Below, one piece after another: positions 1 through 9,699 of a stretch of DNA of 45,472 nt. Numbering within the stretch: position 1 is the first letter of the stretch; the number at the start of each line of letters is the position of its first letter. The DNA is from a bacterium. GTDB lineage: Bacteria > Bacteroidota > Ignavibacteria > Kapaibacteriales > Kapaibacteriaceae. A program made the position numbers and the translations under genes. The stretch is taken from assembly GCA_024711065.1 (NCBI GenBank), contig JANJTN010000041.1:1-45472 (forward strand). Reading direction: 5' to 3'. Under the pieces are notes generated by a model. The model was not told the origin of the DNA. It searched no databases and saw nothing but the letters and a program-made list of their open reading frames with translations.

Positions 1-159
1 CGGACGCTGCCCTAACGCATCCAGGTCCGGAAACGCCCGCTTGTCGCGCGCACGCGGGTGCAACCCGGCATCGATCAGGATCCCGGTGCCGTCGAACTCC
101 AGATAGTAGGCGTTAGCGCCGATCTCCTCGGCGCCGCCCAATACGATCAGATCAGCCAC
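1..159 (-). CDS. MBL-fold metallo-hydrolase / RNA-processing exonuclease-like, N-terminal fragment (runs off window)
   Basis: Reverse-strand translation from GTG at 159: VADLIVLGGAEEIGANAYYLEFDGTGILIDAGLHPRARDKRAFPDLDALGQRP. GGAEEIGAN...ILIDAG resembles the N-terminus of RNase J/CPSF-like MBL proteins. Confidence 0.7.
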   Translation of the reverse strand, partial: MADLIVLGGAEEIGANAYYLEFDGTGILIDAGLHPRARDKRAFPDLDALGQRP

Positions 160-180
160 GAACGAAGATAGGGCGGCGGT

Positions 181-300
181 TAGCGGCTAGCGTCTAGCGC
201 TTAGCGTCTAGCCGCCAGACATTCAACACTAAACGCTAGACGCTAGACGCTCGACGCAAAACGCTCGACGCAAAACGCTCGACGCTAAACGCTAAAGGCT
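181..300. repeat. Heptamer repeat array in two opposed blocks (TAGCGTC-type, then AGACGCT/AAACGCT-type)
   Basis: Units read directly: TAGCGGC TAGCGTC TAGCGCT TAGCGTC TAGCCGC, 15-nt spacer, AAACGCT AGACGCT AGACGCT CGACGCA AAACGCT CGACGCA AAACGCT CGACGCT AAACGCT AAAGGCT. Confidence 0.9.
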
Positions 301-511
301 ACTCTCTGCTCTTCCTCGTGTTCACTCCAAAGGCGGCCCAGATCGGGCACCAGTTGATCATGGCCGTACCGGCGAAGATCACTGCCAGAGCGCCGGCACC
401 CCAGAACAGGGCCGATCCCTGCTCGATCACACCAAAGAACATCAGCGCTGCCAGGCCAAGGGCCAACAGATAGCGAACGATCTTGTCTGCACTCCCAACA
501 TTTGCCTTCAT
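299..511 (-). CDS. DUF2892 / YgaP-like small inner-membrane protein (70 aa)
   Basis: MKANVGSADKIVRYLLALGLAALMFFGVIEQGSALFWGAGALAVIFAGTAMINWCPIWAAFGVNTRKSRE. GGAGG Shine-Dalgarno upstream of ATG at 511; the 141-aa ORF start in the track is probably too long. Confidence 0.8.
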   Translation of the reverse strand: MKANVGSADKIVRYLLALGLAALMFFGVIEQGSALFWGAGALAVIFAGTAMINWCPIWAAFGVNTRKSRE

Positions 512-679
512 CACGATCCTCCGTGAACGGGTGGTGATATTGCTGTGGGTTCCTGCGAACCGATGACTGCAAACTGTGGTTTCCGGAGGACCTGCCACAT
601 GACCAAAGTCACGGAAGCAGGGAGAGATGACCGTTCGTCTTTTTGAGATCGCGGAAACCCCATATGTCCATGATGTGCG

Positions 680-687
680 TACTTTTG
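680..687 (+). promoter_or_regulatory. Putative -7 element TACTTTTG (TAnnTTTG type) upstream of the B12/G-protein gene
   Basis: Matches the Bacteroidota -7 consensus TAnnTTTG, 24 nt upstream of ATG at 712. Confidence 0.4.
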
Positions 688-711
688 CGTACTTATCCAC
701 AGCCATAGTGC

Positions 712-2118
712 ATGATGCATTCACCGGACCCCTACAAACCCGCCAACAAGGTTCGCGTGGTCACGGCAGCGTCGCTCTTTGACGGGCACGACGCTGCCAT
801 CAACGTGATGCGCCGGATCATCCAGGCCACCGGATGCGAGGTGATCCACCTCGGACACAACCGATCCGTGGCCGAAGTGGTGGACTGCGCTATCCAGGAG
901 GATGCGCAGGCCATTGCCATGACGTCCTATCAGGGCGGGCACCTGGAGTACTTCAAGTACATGTACGACCTGCTGCACCAGCGTGGGGCCGGCCACATCC
1001 GGATCTACGGCGGCGGCGGCGGCACCATTCTGCCCACCGAGATCCAGGAACTCCACGAATACGGGATCGCCCGGATCTATTCGCCCGACGATGGACGCGA
1101 AATGGGTCTGCAGGGCATGATCAACGATCTGGTGAAGGGGGCTGACCACGTGTCGCCGGATGTGTACGGGGCCGACCTGGAAACACGCGTTAAGGCGCGA
1201 GACCCTCTGGCGCTGGCTCAGGCGATCACCGCCTCGGAACTCGGCCAGACAGAACGGATCGCCTTTGCCCAGGGCGTAAAACGAGCACCCGTTCTTGGCA
1301 TCACCGGTACCGGCGGTGCCGGAAAGTCGTCCCTCACGGACGAACTGGTGCGGCGCTTCCTCATCGACCAGCCCGACAAGACGATCGGCATCCTGAGCAT
1401 CGATCCGTCCAAACGCAAGACCGGAGGTGCGCTGTTGGGCGACCGGATCCGCATGAATGCCGTGTATCACCCGCGAGTCTATATGCGCTCGTTCGCCACC
1501 AGAGAGGCTAATGTGGCCGTCTCGCGGCACGTGAACGAGGCGATCGACGTCCTGTCGGCCGCCGGCTTCGATCTGATCCTGGTCGAAACGGCCGGGATCG
1601 GCCAGAGCGATTCGCAGATCACGGACATCGCCGAGGTCACCATGTATGTGATGACGCCGGAATACGGTGCTGCCAGCCAGCTCGAAAAGATCGACATGAT
1701 CGACTTCGCCGATATCATCGCCCTGAACAAGTTCGACAAGCGTGGAGCGCTGGATGCACTGCGCGACGTAAAGAAACAGATGCAGCGCAGCCGTCAGGCC
1801 TTCGATCAGAAGCCGGATGCCATGCCGGTGTTCGGTACGATCGCCTCGCAGTTCAACGACCCCGGCACCAACACGCTATATCGGGCACTGATGGATCTGG
1901 TGATCCAGCGCTACGCCCTCCCTTGGACCAGTCACTTTCTCGTGACCGATGAAATGAGCGAGAAGATCTACGTGATCCCGCCGGATCGGACTCGGTATCT
2001 GGCCGAGATCGTAGACGAGAATAAACGTTATGACCGACACGTGGACCAGCAATCACAGGTAGCCCGTGCGCTCTGGCAGATCAACGGCGCTATCGAAACG
2101 CTGCGAACCACTACCTAA
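712..2118 (+). CDS. Cobalamin-binding domain fused to MeaB/ArgK-like G-protein chaperone (N-terminal half of an IcmF-type isobutyryl-CoA mutase)
   Basis: B12-binding [15 protein letters not shown]...[10 protein letters not shown]...SSYQGGH-type motifs; P-loop [20 protein letters not shown]; IcmF-linker-like tail [15 protein letters not shown]. Confidence 0.9.
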   Translation: MMHSPDPYKPANKVRVVTAASLFDGHDAAINVMRRIIQATGCEVIHLGHNRSVAEVVDCAIQEDAQAIAMTSYQGGHLEYFKYMYDLLHQRGAGHIRIYGGGGGTILPTEIQELHEYGIARIYSPDDGREMGLQGMINDLVKGADHVSPDVYGADLETRVKARDPLALAQAITASELGQTERIAFAQGVKRAPVLGITGTGGAGKSSLTDELVRRFLIDQPDKTIGILSIDPSKRKTGGALLGDRIRMNAVYHPRVYMRSFATREANVAVSRHVNEAIDVLSAAGFDLILVETAGIGQSDSQITDIAEVTMYVMTPEYGAASQLEKIDMIDFADIIALNKFDKRGALDALRDVKKQMQRSRQAFDQKPDAMPVFGTIASQFNDPGTNTLYRALMDLVIQRYALPWTSHFLVTDEMSEKIYVIPPDRTRYLAEIVDENKRYDRHVDQQSQVARALWQINGAIETLRTTT

Positions 2119-2147
2119 GAACTCCCACTCACCACCAGAGTAGTCCC

Positions 2148-3491
2148 ATGTACCGATTTCTTGCACTTCTTGCTCTCGTTGGCTTTGTAGCTGTTGGCTG
2201 CGGAGACGACGAGCCGAACGGGCCAGACCCGAACGACAATGCACCCAAGATCCGCCTGCTGCATGCGGTCTATGATGGAGGGGGCTTGGACCTGCGTGTA
2301 GACGACCAGATCGTGCACACCAACATCAAGTTCCTCGAGAGCAGCGGCTATAAGGGAACGCTCAACGGCAGTCGCAATGTGAGCGTACATCTTACCGGAC
2401 AGACGCAGGTGCTCAAGCTGGCAACGCGGACCCTGTCCGACGGTGCCTACTACACCATGTACTGCTACCCGCCGCAGTCAGCGTTCGCAGCGCAGGTGTC
2501 ATCAGACGAACTCCAGGCAGCTCCGGAGAATGCTCGGATCAAGTTCGTGAATGCCTCGTATGCGCCGGCACCAAAACTGGAAGAGTATGCTGTGATGATC
2601 ACCGGCAACAAGACGCTGTTGCACAACTACATCCGCCGAACGGAGTCCACACTCTACACCGATGTTGTTGCCGGCACCTACTCGTTCACGCTGAAGCTGA
2701 AAGAGGACACATCGTTCACACGGACCTATCAGCTGGTGAACCTGGATCCGGGTAGTGCCTACACCATCGTACTGCACGGCACCCGCGATGATGCCGATGC
2801 CTACCCGCTGGCGTTGCGCATGTACAAGGACAACGGATCGAAGACCGACGTGGTGGACTTCGTGGAAGTGCCAACGGCCAATCTGCAGTTCCTGCAGACC
2901 ATCGCCGGAACGGGCCTCGTGGACGTTGCCGTAGATGGTGGATCGCCACAGATCAAGGGCATGCGGTTCGCCGATGCGTCGGGCTATCGCTTCTTTGGTG
3001 TTGGCGAGCACGCCTACACGGTGTCTTCCGGCACCACGCCGTTGCTCGTGGCTCAGCCCCTTACCATCCAGGCCGGAAAGAATTACACGTCCATCCTGGT
3101 AGGCGACGGCAACCTGAACACTGTGGAAGCGCTGAACCTGGAAGATGTGGTCGTTCCTAATCCGTCCCAGTCGCTTGTACGCTTCGTGCACACGGCCTCG
3201 GATGCACCAGCCATCAATGTGGTCACCGAACTTGCTCCGGGCAGCGATTATCCTATCCCCGGCATGCAGGGTATTCCGTACAAGGGTGTGGGCCAGTCGT
3301 CCACCACAGGCAGCCAGTTCCTGGTGATCCCACCGGGCACCTACAACATTCGGTTCTTTGATGCCGTTGGCGATTCCGTGCTTACGCGAGAGAACGGGAT
3401 GACCTTTGGTGCCGGAAAGATCTATACGCTGTGGTACGGCGGACGCAAGGCGAACGCCACGCTGAAGGGCCGATTGTTGACGCACAACTAA
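2148..3491 (+). CDS. DUF4397 domain-containing lipoprotein
   Basis: Lipobox signal [22 protein letters not shown]; repeated [18 protein letters not shown] / [12 protein letters not shown] / [17 protein letters not shown] units typical of DUF4397. Confidence 0.85.
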   Translation: MYRFLALLALVGFVAVGCGDDEPNGPDPNDNAPKIRLLHAVYDGGGLDLRVDDQIVHTNIKFLESSGYKGTLNGSRNVSVHLTGQTQVLKLATRTLSDGAYYTMYCYPPQSAFAAQVSSDELQAAPENARIKFVNASYAPAPKLEEYAVMITGNKTLLHNYIRRTESTLYTDVVAGTYSFTLKLKEDTSFTRTYQLVNLDPGSAYTIVLHGTRDDADAYPLALRMYKDNGSKTDVVDFVEVPTANLQFLQTIAGTGLVDVAVDGGSPQIKGMRFADASGYRFFGVGEHAYTVSSGTTPLLVAQPLTIQAGKNYTSILVGDGNLNTVEALNLEDVVVPNPSQSLVRFVHTASDAPAINVVTELAPGSDYPIPGMQGIPYKGVGQSSTTGSQFLVIPPGTYNIRFFDAVGDSVLTRENGMTFGAGKIYTLWYGGRKANATLKGRLLTHN

Positions 3492-3498
3492 GACCGAC

Positions 3499-5520
3499 AT
3501 GAGCACCAAACAACGATCTGCCCAGGCTACGGCTGCCACACCCGCCCCGGTTCCGGAGGCGATCGCCACGCTGGAGCAACGGGCCAAGGAACTGGAACAG
3601 CAGCTGGACCATGAAGTGCGTCAGCTCCTGGCATCCTGGAATGAAAAGCGAGCCGCCTACGAAGGCGAGGAGTTCGTGTACACGGTGCGTGGCAAAGAGA
3701 TCCGCGTGCGAAATCACACGGAATCGCTGTCGCATACGCGCATTCCCAAGATCGCCCTACCAAAGTTCCAGGACTGGGGCGAGATCGTTCGGTGGTGTAT
3801 GCAGGAGAACGTACCGGGCGAATTCCCGTACACGGCCGGTGTGTATCCGTTCAAGCGGACCAACGAAGACCCAACGCGCATGTTCGCCGGCGAGGGTGGC
3901 CCCGAACGCACCAACAAGCGCTTCCACTATCTCTCTCATGGCATGCCGGCAGCTCGCCTGTCTACGGCGTTCGACAGCGTAACCCTCTACGGTGAAGACC
4001 CCGGAGTGCGTCCTGACATCTACGGCAAGATCGGCAACTCCGGTGTGAGCGTGGCCACGCTGGACGATGCCAAGAAGCTGTACTCCGGATTCGATCTCTG
4101 TGCGCCGAGTACGTCGGTCTCCATGACGATCAACGGTCCCGCACCGATGTTGCTGGCATTCTTCTTGAATGCTGCCGTCGACCAAGAGTGTGAGAAGTAC
4201 ATCACGGCCCATCATCTCGAAGCCGAGGTACAGGCAACTATCGATCGGATCTATGCGGATAAGGGGCTTCCTCGGCCGCACTACCAACAGGCCGATGGTA
4301 CGCGCACGCTGCCTGAGGGCAACACGGGTCTCGGCCTGATGCTGCTGGGGGTAACCGGCGACCAGGTGTTGCCCGCCGACGTGTATGCCGAGTGCAAAAA
4401 GCGAGCTCTGACGAGCGTGCGCGGAACCGTGCAGGCCGACATCCTGAAGGAAGATCAGGCGCAGAACACCTGCATCTTCTCTACGGAGTTCGCCCTGCGG
4501 ATCATGGGTGACGTGCAGCAGTACTTTATCGACGAAGGGGTGCGGAACTTCTACTCCGTGTCCATCAGCGGCTATCACATAGCCGAAGCCGGAGCCAACC
4601 CGATCACGCAGCTGGCCTTCACGCTGGCCAATGGCTTCACCTATGTGGAGTACTATCTGTCGCGTGGGATGGACATCAACGACTTTGCCCCCAACCTGAG
4701 CTTCTTCTTCAGTAATGGCGTGGATCCGGAGTACTCCGTGATCGGCCGCGTTGCTCGACGTATCTGGGCCAAGGCCATCAAGCTGAAGTATGGCGGCAAT
4801 GAGCGGTCGCAAATGCTCAAGTACCATATCCAGACATCCGGACGTTCGCTGCACGCGCAGGAGATCGACTTCAACGATATCCGAACCACGCTGCAGGCGT
4901 TGTACGCCATCTACGACAACTGCAACTCCCTGCACACCAATGCCTACGACGAGGCCATCACCACGCCTACCGAAGAAAGCGTGCGCCGCGCCGTGGCCAT
5001 CCAGCTGATCATCAACCGCGAACTGGGCCTGGCCAAGAACGAGAACCCAATGCAGGGTTCCTTTATCATCGAGGAACTCACGGACCTTGTAGAGGAAGCC
5101 GTGTACACCGAGTTCAAGCGCATCGCCGAACGCGGCGGCGTCCTGGGTGCCATGGAGAACATGTATCAGCGGAACAAGATCCAGGAAGAGAGTCTGTACT
5201 ACGAAACGCTGAAGCACACCGGAGACTATCCGATCATCGGTGTGAACACGTTCCTCAGCTCCAAGGGATCGCCCACCGTGATCCCGCAGGAAGTGATCCG
5301 TTCCACGACGGCGGAGAAGGAACAGCAGATCGCGAACGTGGCGGCAGTTCAGCAACGGAACGTCGATCGGTCACCTGCGGCACTGGATCAGTTGAAGCAC
5401 AAGGCCGTACAGAACCACAACATCTTTGAGGCCTTGATGGAGGCGGCCAAGGTGTGTTCGCTGGGTCAGCTTACGCACGCCTTGTACGAAGTGGGTGGAC
5501 AGTACCGGCGAAGTATGTAA
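3499..5520 (+). CDS. Acyl-CoA mutase large domain, IcmF-like (isobutyryl-CoA/methylmalonyl-CoA mutase family)
   Basis: [18 protein letters not shown]...[37 protein letters not shown]...[23 protein letters not shown]...[24 protein letters not shown]...[12 protein letters not shown]. Confidence 0.92.
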   Translation: MSTKQRSAQATAATPAPVPEAIATLEQRAKELEQQLDHEVRQLLASWNEKRAAYEGEEFVYTVRGKEIRVRNHTESLSHTRIPKIALPKFQDWGEIVRWCMQENVPGEFPYTAGVYPFKRTNEDPTRMFAGEGGPERTNKRFHYLSHGMPAARLSTAFDSVTLYGEDPGVRPDIYGKIGNSGVSVATLDDAKKLYSGFDLCAPSTSVSMTINGPAPMLLAFFLNAAVDQECEKYITAHHLEAEVQATIDRIYADKGLPRPHYQQADGTRTLPEGNTGLGLMLLGVTGDQVLPADVYAECKKRALTSVRGTVQADILKEDQAQNTCIFSTEFALRIMGDVQQYFIDEGVRNFYSVSISGYHIAEAGANPITQLAFTLANGFTYVEYYLSRGMDINDFAPNLSFFFSNGVDPEYSVIGRVARRIWAKAIKLKYGGNERSQMLKYHIQTSGRSLHAQEIDFNDIRTTLQALYAIYDNCNSLHTNAYDEAITTPTEESVRRAVAIQLIINRELGLAKNENPMQGSFIIEELTDLVEEAVYTEFKRIAERGGVLGAMENMYQRNKIQEESLYYETLKHTGDYPIIGVNTFLSSKGSPTVIPQEVIRSTTAEKEQQIANVAAVQQRNVDRSPAALDQLKHKAVQNHNIFEALMEAAKVCSLGQLTHALYEVGGQYRRSM

Positions 5521-6462
5521 GTGGTTGACCTTTCGCAGATACGGGTAGCGGCAGAACGGATCGCACCGTACGTGCATCGTACGCCGGTGCTGACGTCGCA
5601 TTCCCTGAACGCGATGTTCCAGGCAGAGCTGTACTTCAAGGCCGAGAACCTGCAGAAGGTTGGCGCCTTCAAGGCGCGCGGAGCCGTGAATGCCGTGATG
5701 CAGCTCAGCGAGGCCGACGCGGCGCGTGGTGTTGCCACTCACTCGTCCGGCAACCATGCCCAGGCTTTGGCCTATGCTGCCAGTCTGCGATCCATACCGT
5801 GCACCATCGTGATGCCGGAGAACTCTCCACAGGTAAAGGTGGCGGCCACACGAGGATATGGAGCCGACATCGTGTTTTGCGAGAGTACCCTGCAGGCTAG
5901 GGAGACAACATTGAACGCGGTCCTCGAACGCACCGGTGCAACGATGATCCATCCGTATGACAACGATCACGTGATCGCCGGGCAGGGCACGGCAGCTCTG
6001 GAACTCCTGGAAGAGCGTCCCGAGCTGGACGTGATCATGGCTCCCGTCGGCGGCGGTGGTTTGATGAGCGGAACCTCCATTGCGGCGAGATCCCTGAAGC
6101 CTTCGATCACGATCATCGGTGCTGAACCGGAAGAAGCCGACGATGCTGCCAGGGGGCTGCGTAGTGGCACGTTGCTCCCACCAAAGCCCCCTACCACGAT
6201 CGCCGATGGTCTACGAACCGCCTTGAGTCGTCGCACCTTTGACTACCTTACCGCTAACGGCGTTCGTATGGAAACCTGTTCCGAAGCGAGCATTCGGCGC
6301 GGACTGCGCCTGATCATGGAGCGCGTGAAGACCGTGATCGAACCCAGCGCGGCCGTTACGATCGGCGTCCTGCTGGACCACCCCGATCTGGTCCGCGGTC
6401 AACGCGTGGGTATCATCCTGTGTGGAGGCAACCTGGATCTGGAACAGGCGGCCGGAGCATGA
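5521..6462 (+). CDS. PLP-dependent threonine dehydratase / serine racemase family protein
   Basis: GTG start immediately after the preceding TAA. PLP motif AFKARGAVNA, THSSGNHAQALAYAA, PVGGGGLMSG; fold-type II enzyme without ACT domain. Confidence 0.88.
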   Translation: MVDLSQIRVAAERIAPYVHRTPVLTSHSLNAMFQAELYFKAENLQKVGAFKARGAVNAVMQLSEADAARGVATHSSGNHAQALAYAASLRSIPCTIVMPENSPQVKVAATRGYGADIVFCESTLQARETTLNAVLERTGATMIHPYDNDHVIAGQGTAALELLEERPELDVIMAPVGGGGLMSGTSIAARSLKPSITIIGAEPEEADDAARGLRSGTLLPPKPPTTIADGLRTALSRRTFDYLTANGVRMETCSEASIRRGLRLIMERVKTVIEPSAAVTIGVLLDHPDLVRGQRVGIILCGGNLDLEQAAGA

Positions 6463-7505
6463 GGACCGAACGTGTTTCGCTTTCGCGAATGAGCGTGGCG
6501 ATCCTGCCGCGGCGTGTGGTGCAGGAAGAGTATCTGATCCGACTGGAAGAGATCCTGGAGCCGGTGGCAGACACCTGCCGCTTGCCAAGTCAGGGATCGC
6601 TTCTACAGTCTCGCCTTCGGGGCGGTCAGCGGTTTGATGCGCTGTATTTGCAGTGGATCGACAACAAGATGATCGACGACCGCGGACGCCTGTCGATGAA
6701 GGGCGTGATTCGCGCCTATGTCAAGGTACTGGTGTACCGACTCTGGGCGCGCCGGATCGTCTTTGTTCGGCACAATCGCTACCCGCATCGCACGCATCCG
6801 GATCATGCGGAACGCGTGGCGCGGGCCGTGGACCGCTTTGAGCGTTGGTGCGATCGAGTGGTAGTGCATTCGCCGGTGGAAGCCGGCCCGGCATATCCGC
6901 ACCGTGTGTACTGTCCGCATCCGCTCTACGAAGTGGAGCCAGCTACCGAAACCGACGCAGACCTCCCGGAACGTCTTGTGTGGGAGCCAGGGTACTTTGT
7001 GTCGTTCGGACGCATGGAGCCCTACAAACATCTGCCGGATCTGATCGACGCCTTTCCGGAGTCGCAGCGTTTATTGGTCTTTGGCGCTCCACCGACCAAC
7101 AAGGACTACCAAGCCCGGCTCGAGCTGATGCAACGTCCGGGCGTTCATGTGGTACCGGCGTTCCTGGACAACGCCGTGATCCAACACGTACTCCGGAAAG
7201 CCCGGGGCTTGATCGTGGTGCATGCCGATCGCGACATGATCGCTTCGGGAAGCGTGGTGTATGCGTTGTCTCTCGGTATACCCGTCTTCGGGGTAGAGAC
7301 ACCCTATCTGTGTGCGCTGGCCGAGCAGCTGGGTCCGGAGCTCATTCAGGTCGCTGGAGACATTCCATCGCTGATGGCGGTTGTTGCAGCAGCCGCACCG
7401 GAACCACGATCTTCGATCCACATGGAGCGTATTCAGCAAGTCTTTGGCGACCACGTCGTGCGTGAAGCGCTCTGCCAAGCGTTATTCGAATCCGGTAAGG
7501 ACTGA
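6459..7505 (+). CDS. Glycosyltransferase (GT4-like)
   Basis: ATGA overlap with the upstream stop. FVRHNRYPHRTHPDHA...VVVHSPVEA...VSFGRMEPYKHLPDLIDAF...GSVVYALSLGIPVFG pattern. Confidence 0.75.
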   Translation: MRTERVSLSRMSVAILPRRVVQEEYLIRLEEILEPVADTCRLPSQGSLLQSRLRGGQRFDALYLQWIDNKMIDDRGRLSMKGVIRAYVKVLVYRLWARRIVFVRHNRYPHRTHPDHAERVARAVDRFERWCDRVVVHSPVEAGPAYPHRVYCPHPLYEVEPATETDADLPERLVWEPGYFVSFGRMEPYKHLPDLIDAFPESQRLLVFGAPPTNKDYQARLELMQRPGVHVVPAFLDNAVIQHVLRKARGLIVVHADRDMIASGSVVYALSLGIPVFGVETPYLCALAEQLGPELIQVAGDIPSLMAVVAAAAPEPRSSIHMERIQQVFGDHVVREALCQALFESGKD

Positions 7506-7507
7506 TC

Positions 7508-9487
7508 ATGAAGTGGATGTTGACCGGTCTGCTGTTGATGTCCGCAGTCAGTATGCAGGCACAAGTATCGCTGGACTCCCTGGCGAATGCCCGCCTGCAG
7601 CTGGTGCTTCCCGAGGTGGACCAGCAGCATGTGCTGAACGACCTGAACATTTCTACGCTTGGCTACGAACCGGTAGACATGGAGCAGTTCGGATCGGATC
7701 ATCTCCTGCTGCGAACCGTGCGTCAGGGTTTTCGCAACGTGTTCACCCTGCCGTCAAAGAGCGGCAACTATGCCCGCAGTGCCGCTCGAAACAGTAGTCT
7801 GTCCGGTCTGGTGCGTATTGCAGCATCCATGGCCGACATCTCCGCAGGGCGCTTCACCGAGGCCAAGATCGACACGACCGTCCTGGAAATCGCCGATCCG
7901 GCGTTCGCTCTACTGCCGGCAGCGACCCAGAGATTGATCTCACAGATCGTGCGAGCTGCGGAGGACGCCGATCCGTTCCTGCATCAGGCCTTTCGTGGCT
8001 CGGCCTACGACGCACTGTTCTCGTCCAGGCCAACACCAGCAGATATGTACCATGCCGTTACGGCACCATGGCGCGAGGATCGCGGCGGACAATACGCCAG
8101 TACGCATCCATTTGGATTGGACGCCCTGGACCAGATCGACCGTAAAGCCCTGACCTTCTGCGGTGTGCTACTGACCGCACATCTCGACTCAGCCATCGCG
8201 CACTGGCTTGCTGATGCATCTGTGCCAGCCTCTACTCCGAACGGTCAGATCGCGATCCAGACACCGCGCGGCTGGGTGGTTTGTTCCGGTCCCGGTGCGG
8301 ACACCATTTCGCCGTCGCATCAACCACTGCTGGCCGTGATCGATGCCGGCGGGAACGACGTGTACCTTGGCCGCACTGCCAGCACCATGGTTCCTCGGCA
8401 GTACTTCTCTGTCGTGATCGATCGCAGTGGCGATGATGCATATGAGTCCCCCGGAGACACGGCAGCAATCTGTGCCGGAGTGTTGGGGGTAGCGGTCCTG
8501 GTAGACGTGGACGGGAACGATCGGTACGTGGGCGGCACTCTCTCCATTGCTGCCGCGTTCCACGGCATTGCCGTACTGCAGGATCGCGCCGGAAACGATG
8601 CGTACGAGTTGCAGGGACAGTATGGGCAGGGGGCTGCCACGGCAGGCATTGCGGTACTGGATGATCGGTCCGGCCACGATGTCTATATCTGCGCTGCCGA
8701 GGGGCAGGCCTATGCCCAGGCCCTTGGTGCAGCGATGCTGATCGACCGTGACGGCAACGACCACTATCTGGCGCGTCTGGATGGCGCTCCCAGCGAGATC
8801 TATCTGTGGCAGTCGGTGTCTCGTGCGCAGGGCGCGGCATTCGGACGTCGGGCCGATCTGGGCGACGGACATAGCCTGGCCGGTGGTGTTGCGCTGCTGC
8901 TGGACGTTCGGGGTAACGACACCTACACCGCCGGGGCGTGGAGTCAGGGATGCGGATACTGGTGGGCCCTGGGCATGCTGGAAGACTGGGAGGGAGACGA
9001 CACCTACACCAATGGCAAGTACTCGCTCGGTGCCGGTGCCCACTTTGCGATCGGCGTTCAGGTAGACCTGATGGGCAACGATGCCTATAACGTGGGCAAT
9101 GGCGACGTGGTGAACCAATACCAGGGTCATGCCCGCGACGGCAGCATTGGCGTGAGCATCGACGGAGCCGGGAACGACCAGTACCTGCTGCGCACGCACT
9201 GCGGAGGAAGTGCCGATCTGAACAGCATCGGCTGGCTCTGGGACCGGGGCGGAAACGATGTGTATGCCTGCGACTACGTGTTGCTGGGAGACCCCAACGG
9301 GTGGACGGATACGCCGCCGTTGGGAACCACCACGCTGAACGCTCCATTTGGCACCTACCGAGACGAACTGATGAGCGTTGGGGTCTTCATCGATGGCGTG
9401 GGCTCGGACTCCTGCCGATGGTCTGGCGCAGCAACGACCCACAAGGACCGCGTCACAGGTGGATATTCGGTCCGCCGAGAGCCGTAG
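7508..9487 (+). CDS. Secreted repeat protein with about 12 'hGhhhDxxGNDxY' units
   Basis: Signal peptide MKWMLTGLLLMSAVSMQAQ; units such as VAVLVDVDGNDRY, IAVLQDRAGNDAY, IAVLDDRSGHDVY, AAMLIDRDGNDHY, VALLLDVRGNDTY, IGVSIDGAGNDQY. Confidence 0.85.
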   Translation: MKWMLTGLLLMSAVSMQAQVSLDSLANARLQLVLPEVDQQHVLNDLNISTLGYEPVDMEQFGSDHLLLRTVRQGFRNVFTLPSKSGNYARSAARNSSLSGLVRIAASMADISAGRFTEAKIDTTVLEIADPAFALLPAATQRLISQIVRAAEDADPFLHQAFRGSAYDALFSSRPTPADMYHAVTAPWREDRGGQYASTHPFGLDALDQIDRKALTFCGVLLTAHLDSAIAHWLADASVPASTPNGQIAIQTPRGWVVCSGPGADTISPSHQPLLAVIDAGGNDVYLGRTASTMVPRQYFSVVIDRSGDDAYESPGDTAAICAGVLGVAVLVDVDGNDRYVGGTLSIAAAFHGIAVLQDRAGNDAYELQGQYGQGAATAGIAVLDDRSGHDVYICAAEGQAYAQALGAAMLIDRDGNDHYLARLDGAPSEIYLWQSVSRAQGAAFGRRADLGDGHSLAGGVALLLDVRGNDTYTAGAWSQGCGYWWALGMLEDWEGDDTYTNGKYSLGAGAHFAIGVQVDLMGNDAYNVGNGDVVNQYQGHARDGSIGVSIDGAGNDQYLLRTHCGGSADLNSIGWLWDRGGNDVYACDYVLLGDPNGWTDTPPLGTTTLNAPFGTYRDELMSVGVFIDGVGSDSCRWSGAATTHKDRVTGGYSVRREP

Positions 9488-9500
9488 AACGCACCTACCT

Positions 9501-9596
9501 ACCATTCCTTCGGCAAACGACCGGGACTGCTCCCGGAATCAGTGACTCCCGGAATAGTCCGGGACTGCTCCCGGAATCAGTGACTCCCGGAATGGT
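9501..9596. repeat. Two 35-bp direct repeats, each with hairpin arms, bounded by ACCATTCC/GGAATGGT
   Basis: CCGGGACTGCTCCCGGAATCAGTGACTCCCGGAAT at 9521-9555 and 9559-9593; internal CCGGGA-N4-TCCCGG palindromes; outer inverted pair ACCATTCC (9501-9508) and GGAATGGT (9589-9596). Confidence 0.9.
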
Positions 9597-9664
9597 GGTA
9601 GTGGGTTCGTGGATTATCCGTAGAAGTGTGGCACCTGGGTAGCCCCCTACCCGTTTGATTTCCG

Positions 9665-9672
9665 TAGTTTTG
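9665..9672 (+). promoter_or_regulatory. Putative -7 element TAGTTTTG upstream of gatB
   Basis: TAnnTTTG match 27 nt upstream of ATG at 9700. Confidence 0.35.
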
Positions 9673-9699
9673 ACGTCCTTGCGACACACTCCGGACAGC

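Noticed and set aside
2276-2310. GTAGAC hexamer seemed frequent (Val-Asp encoded with GTA)
   Set aside because: Rough count is not clearly above hexamer expectation on both strands; needs computation before claiming.
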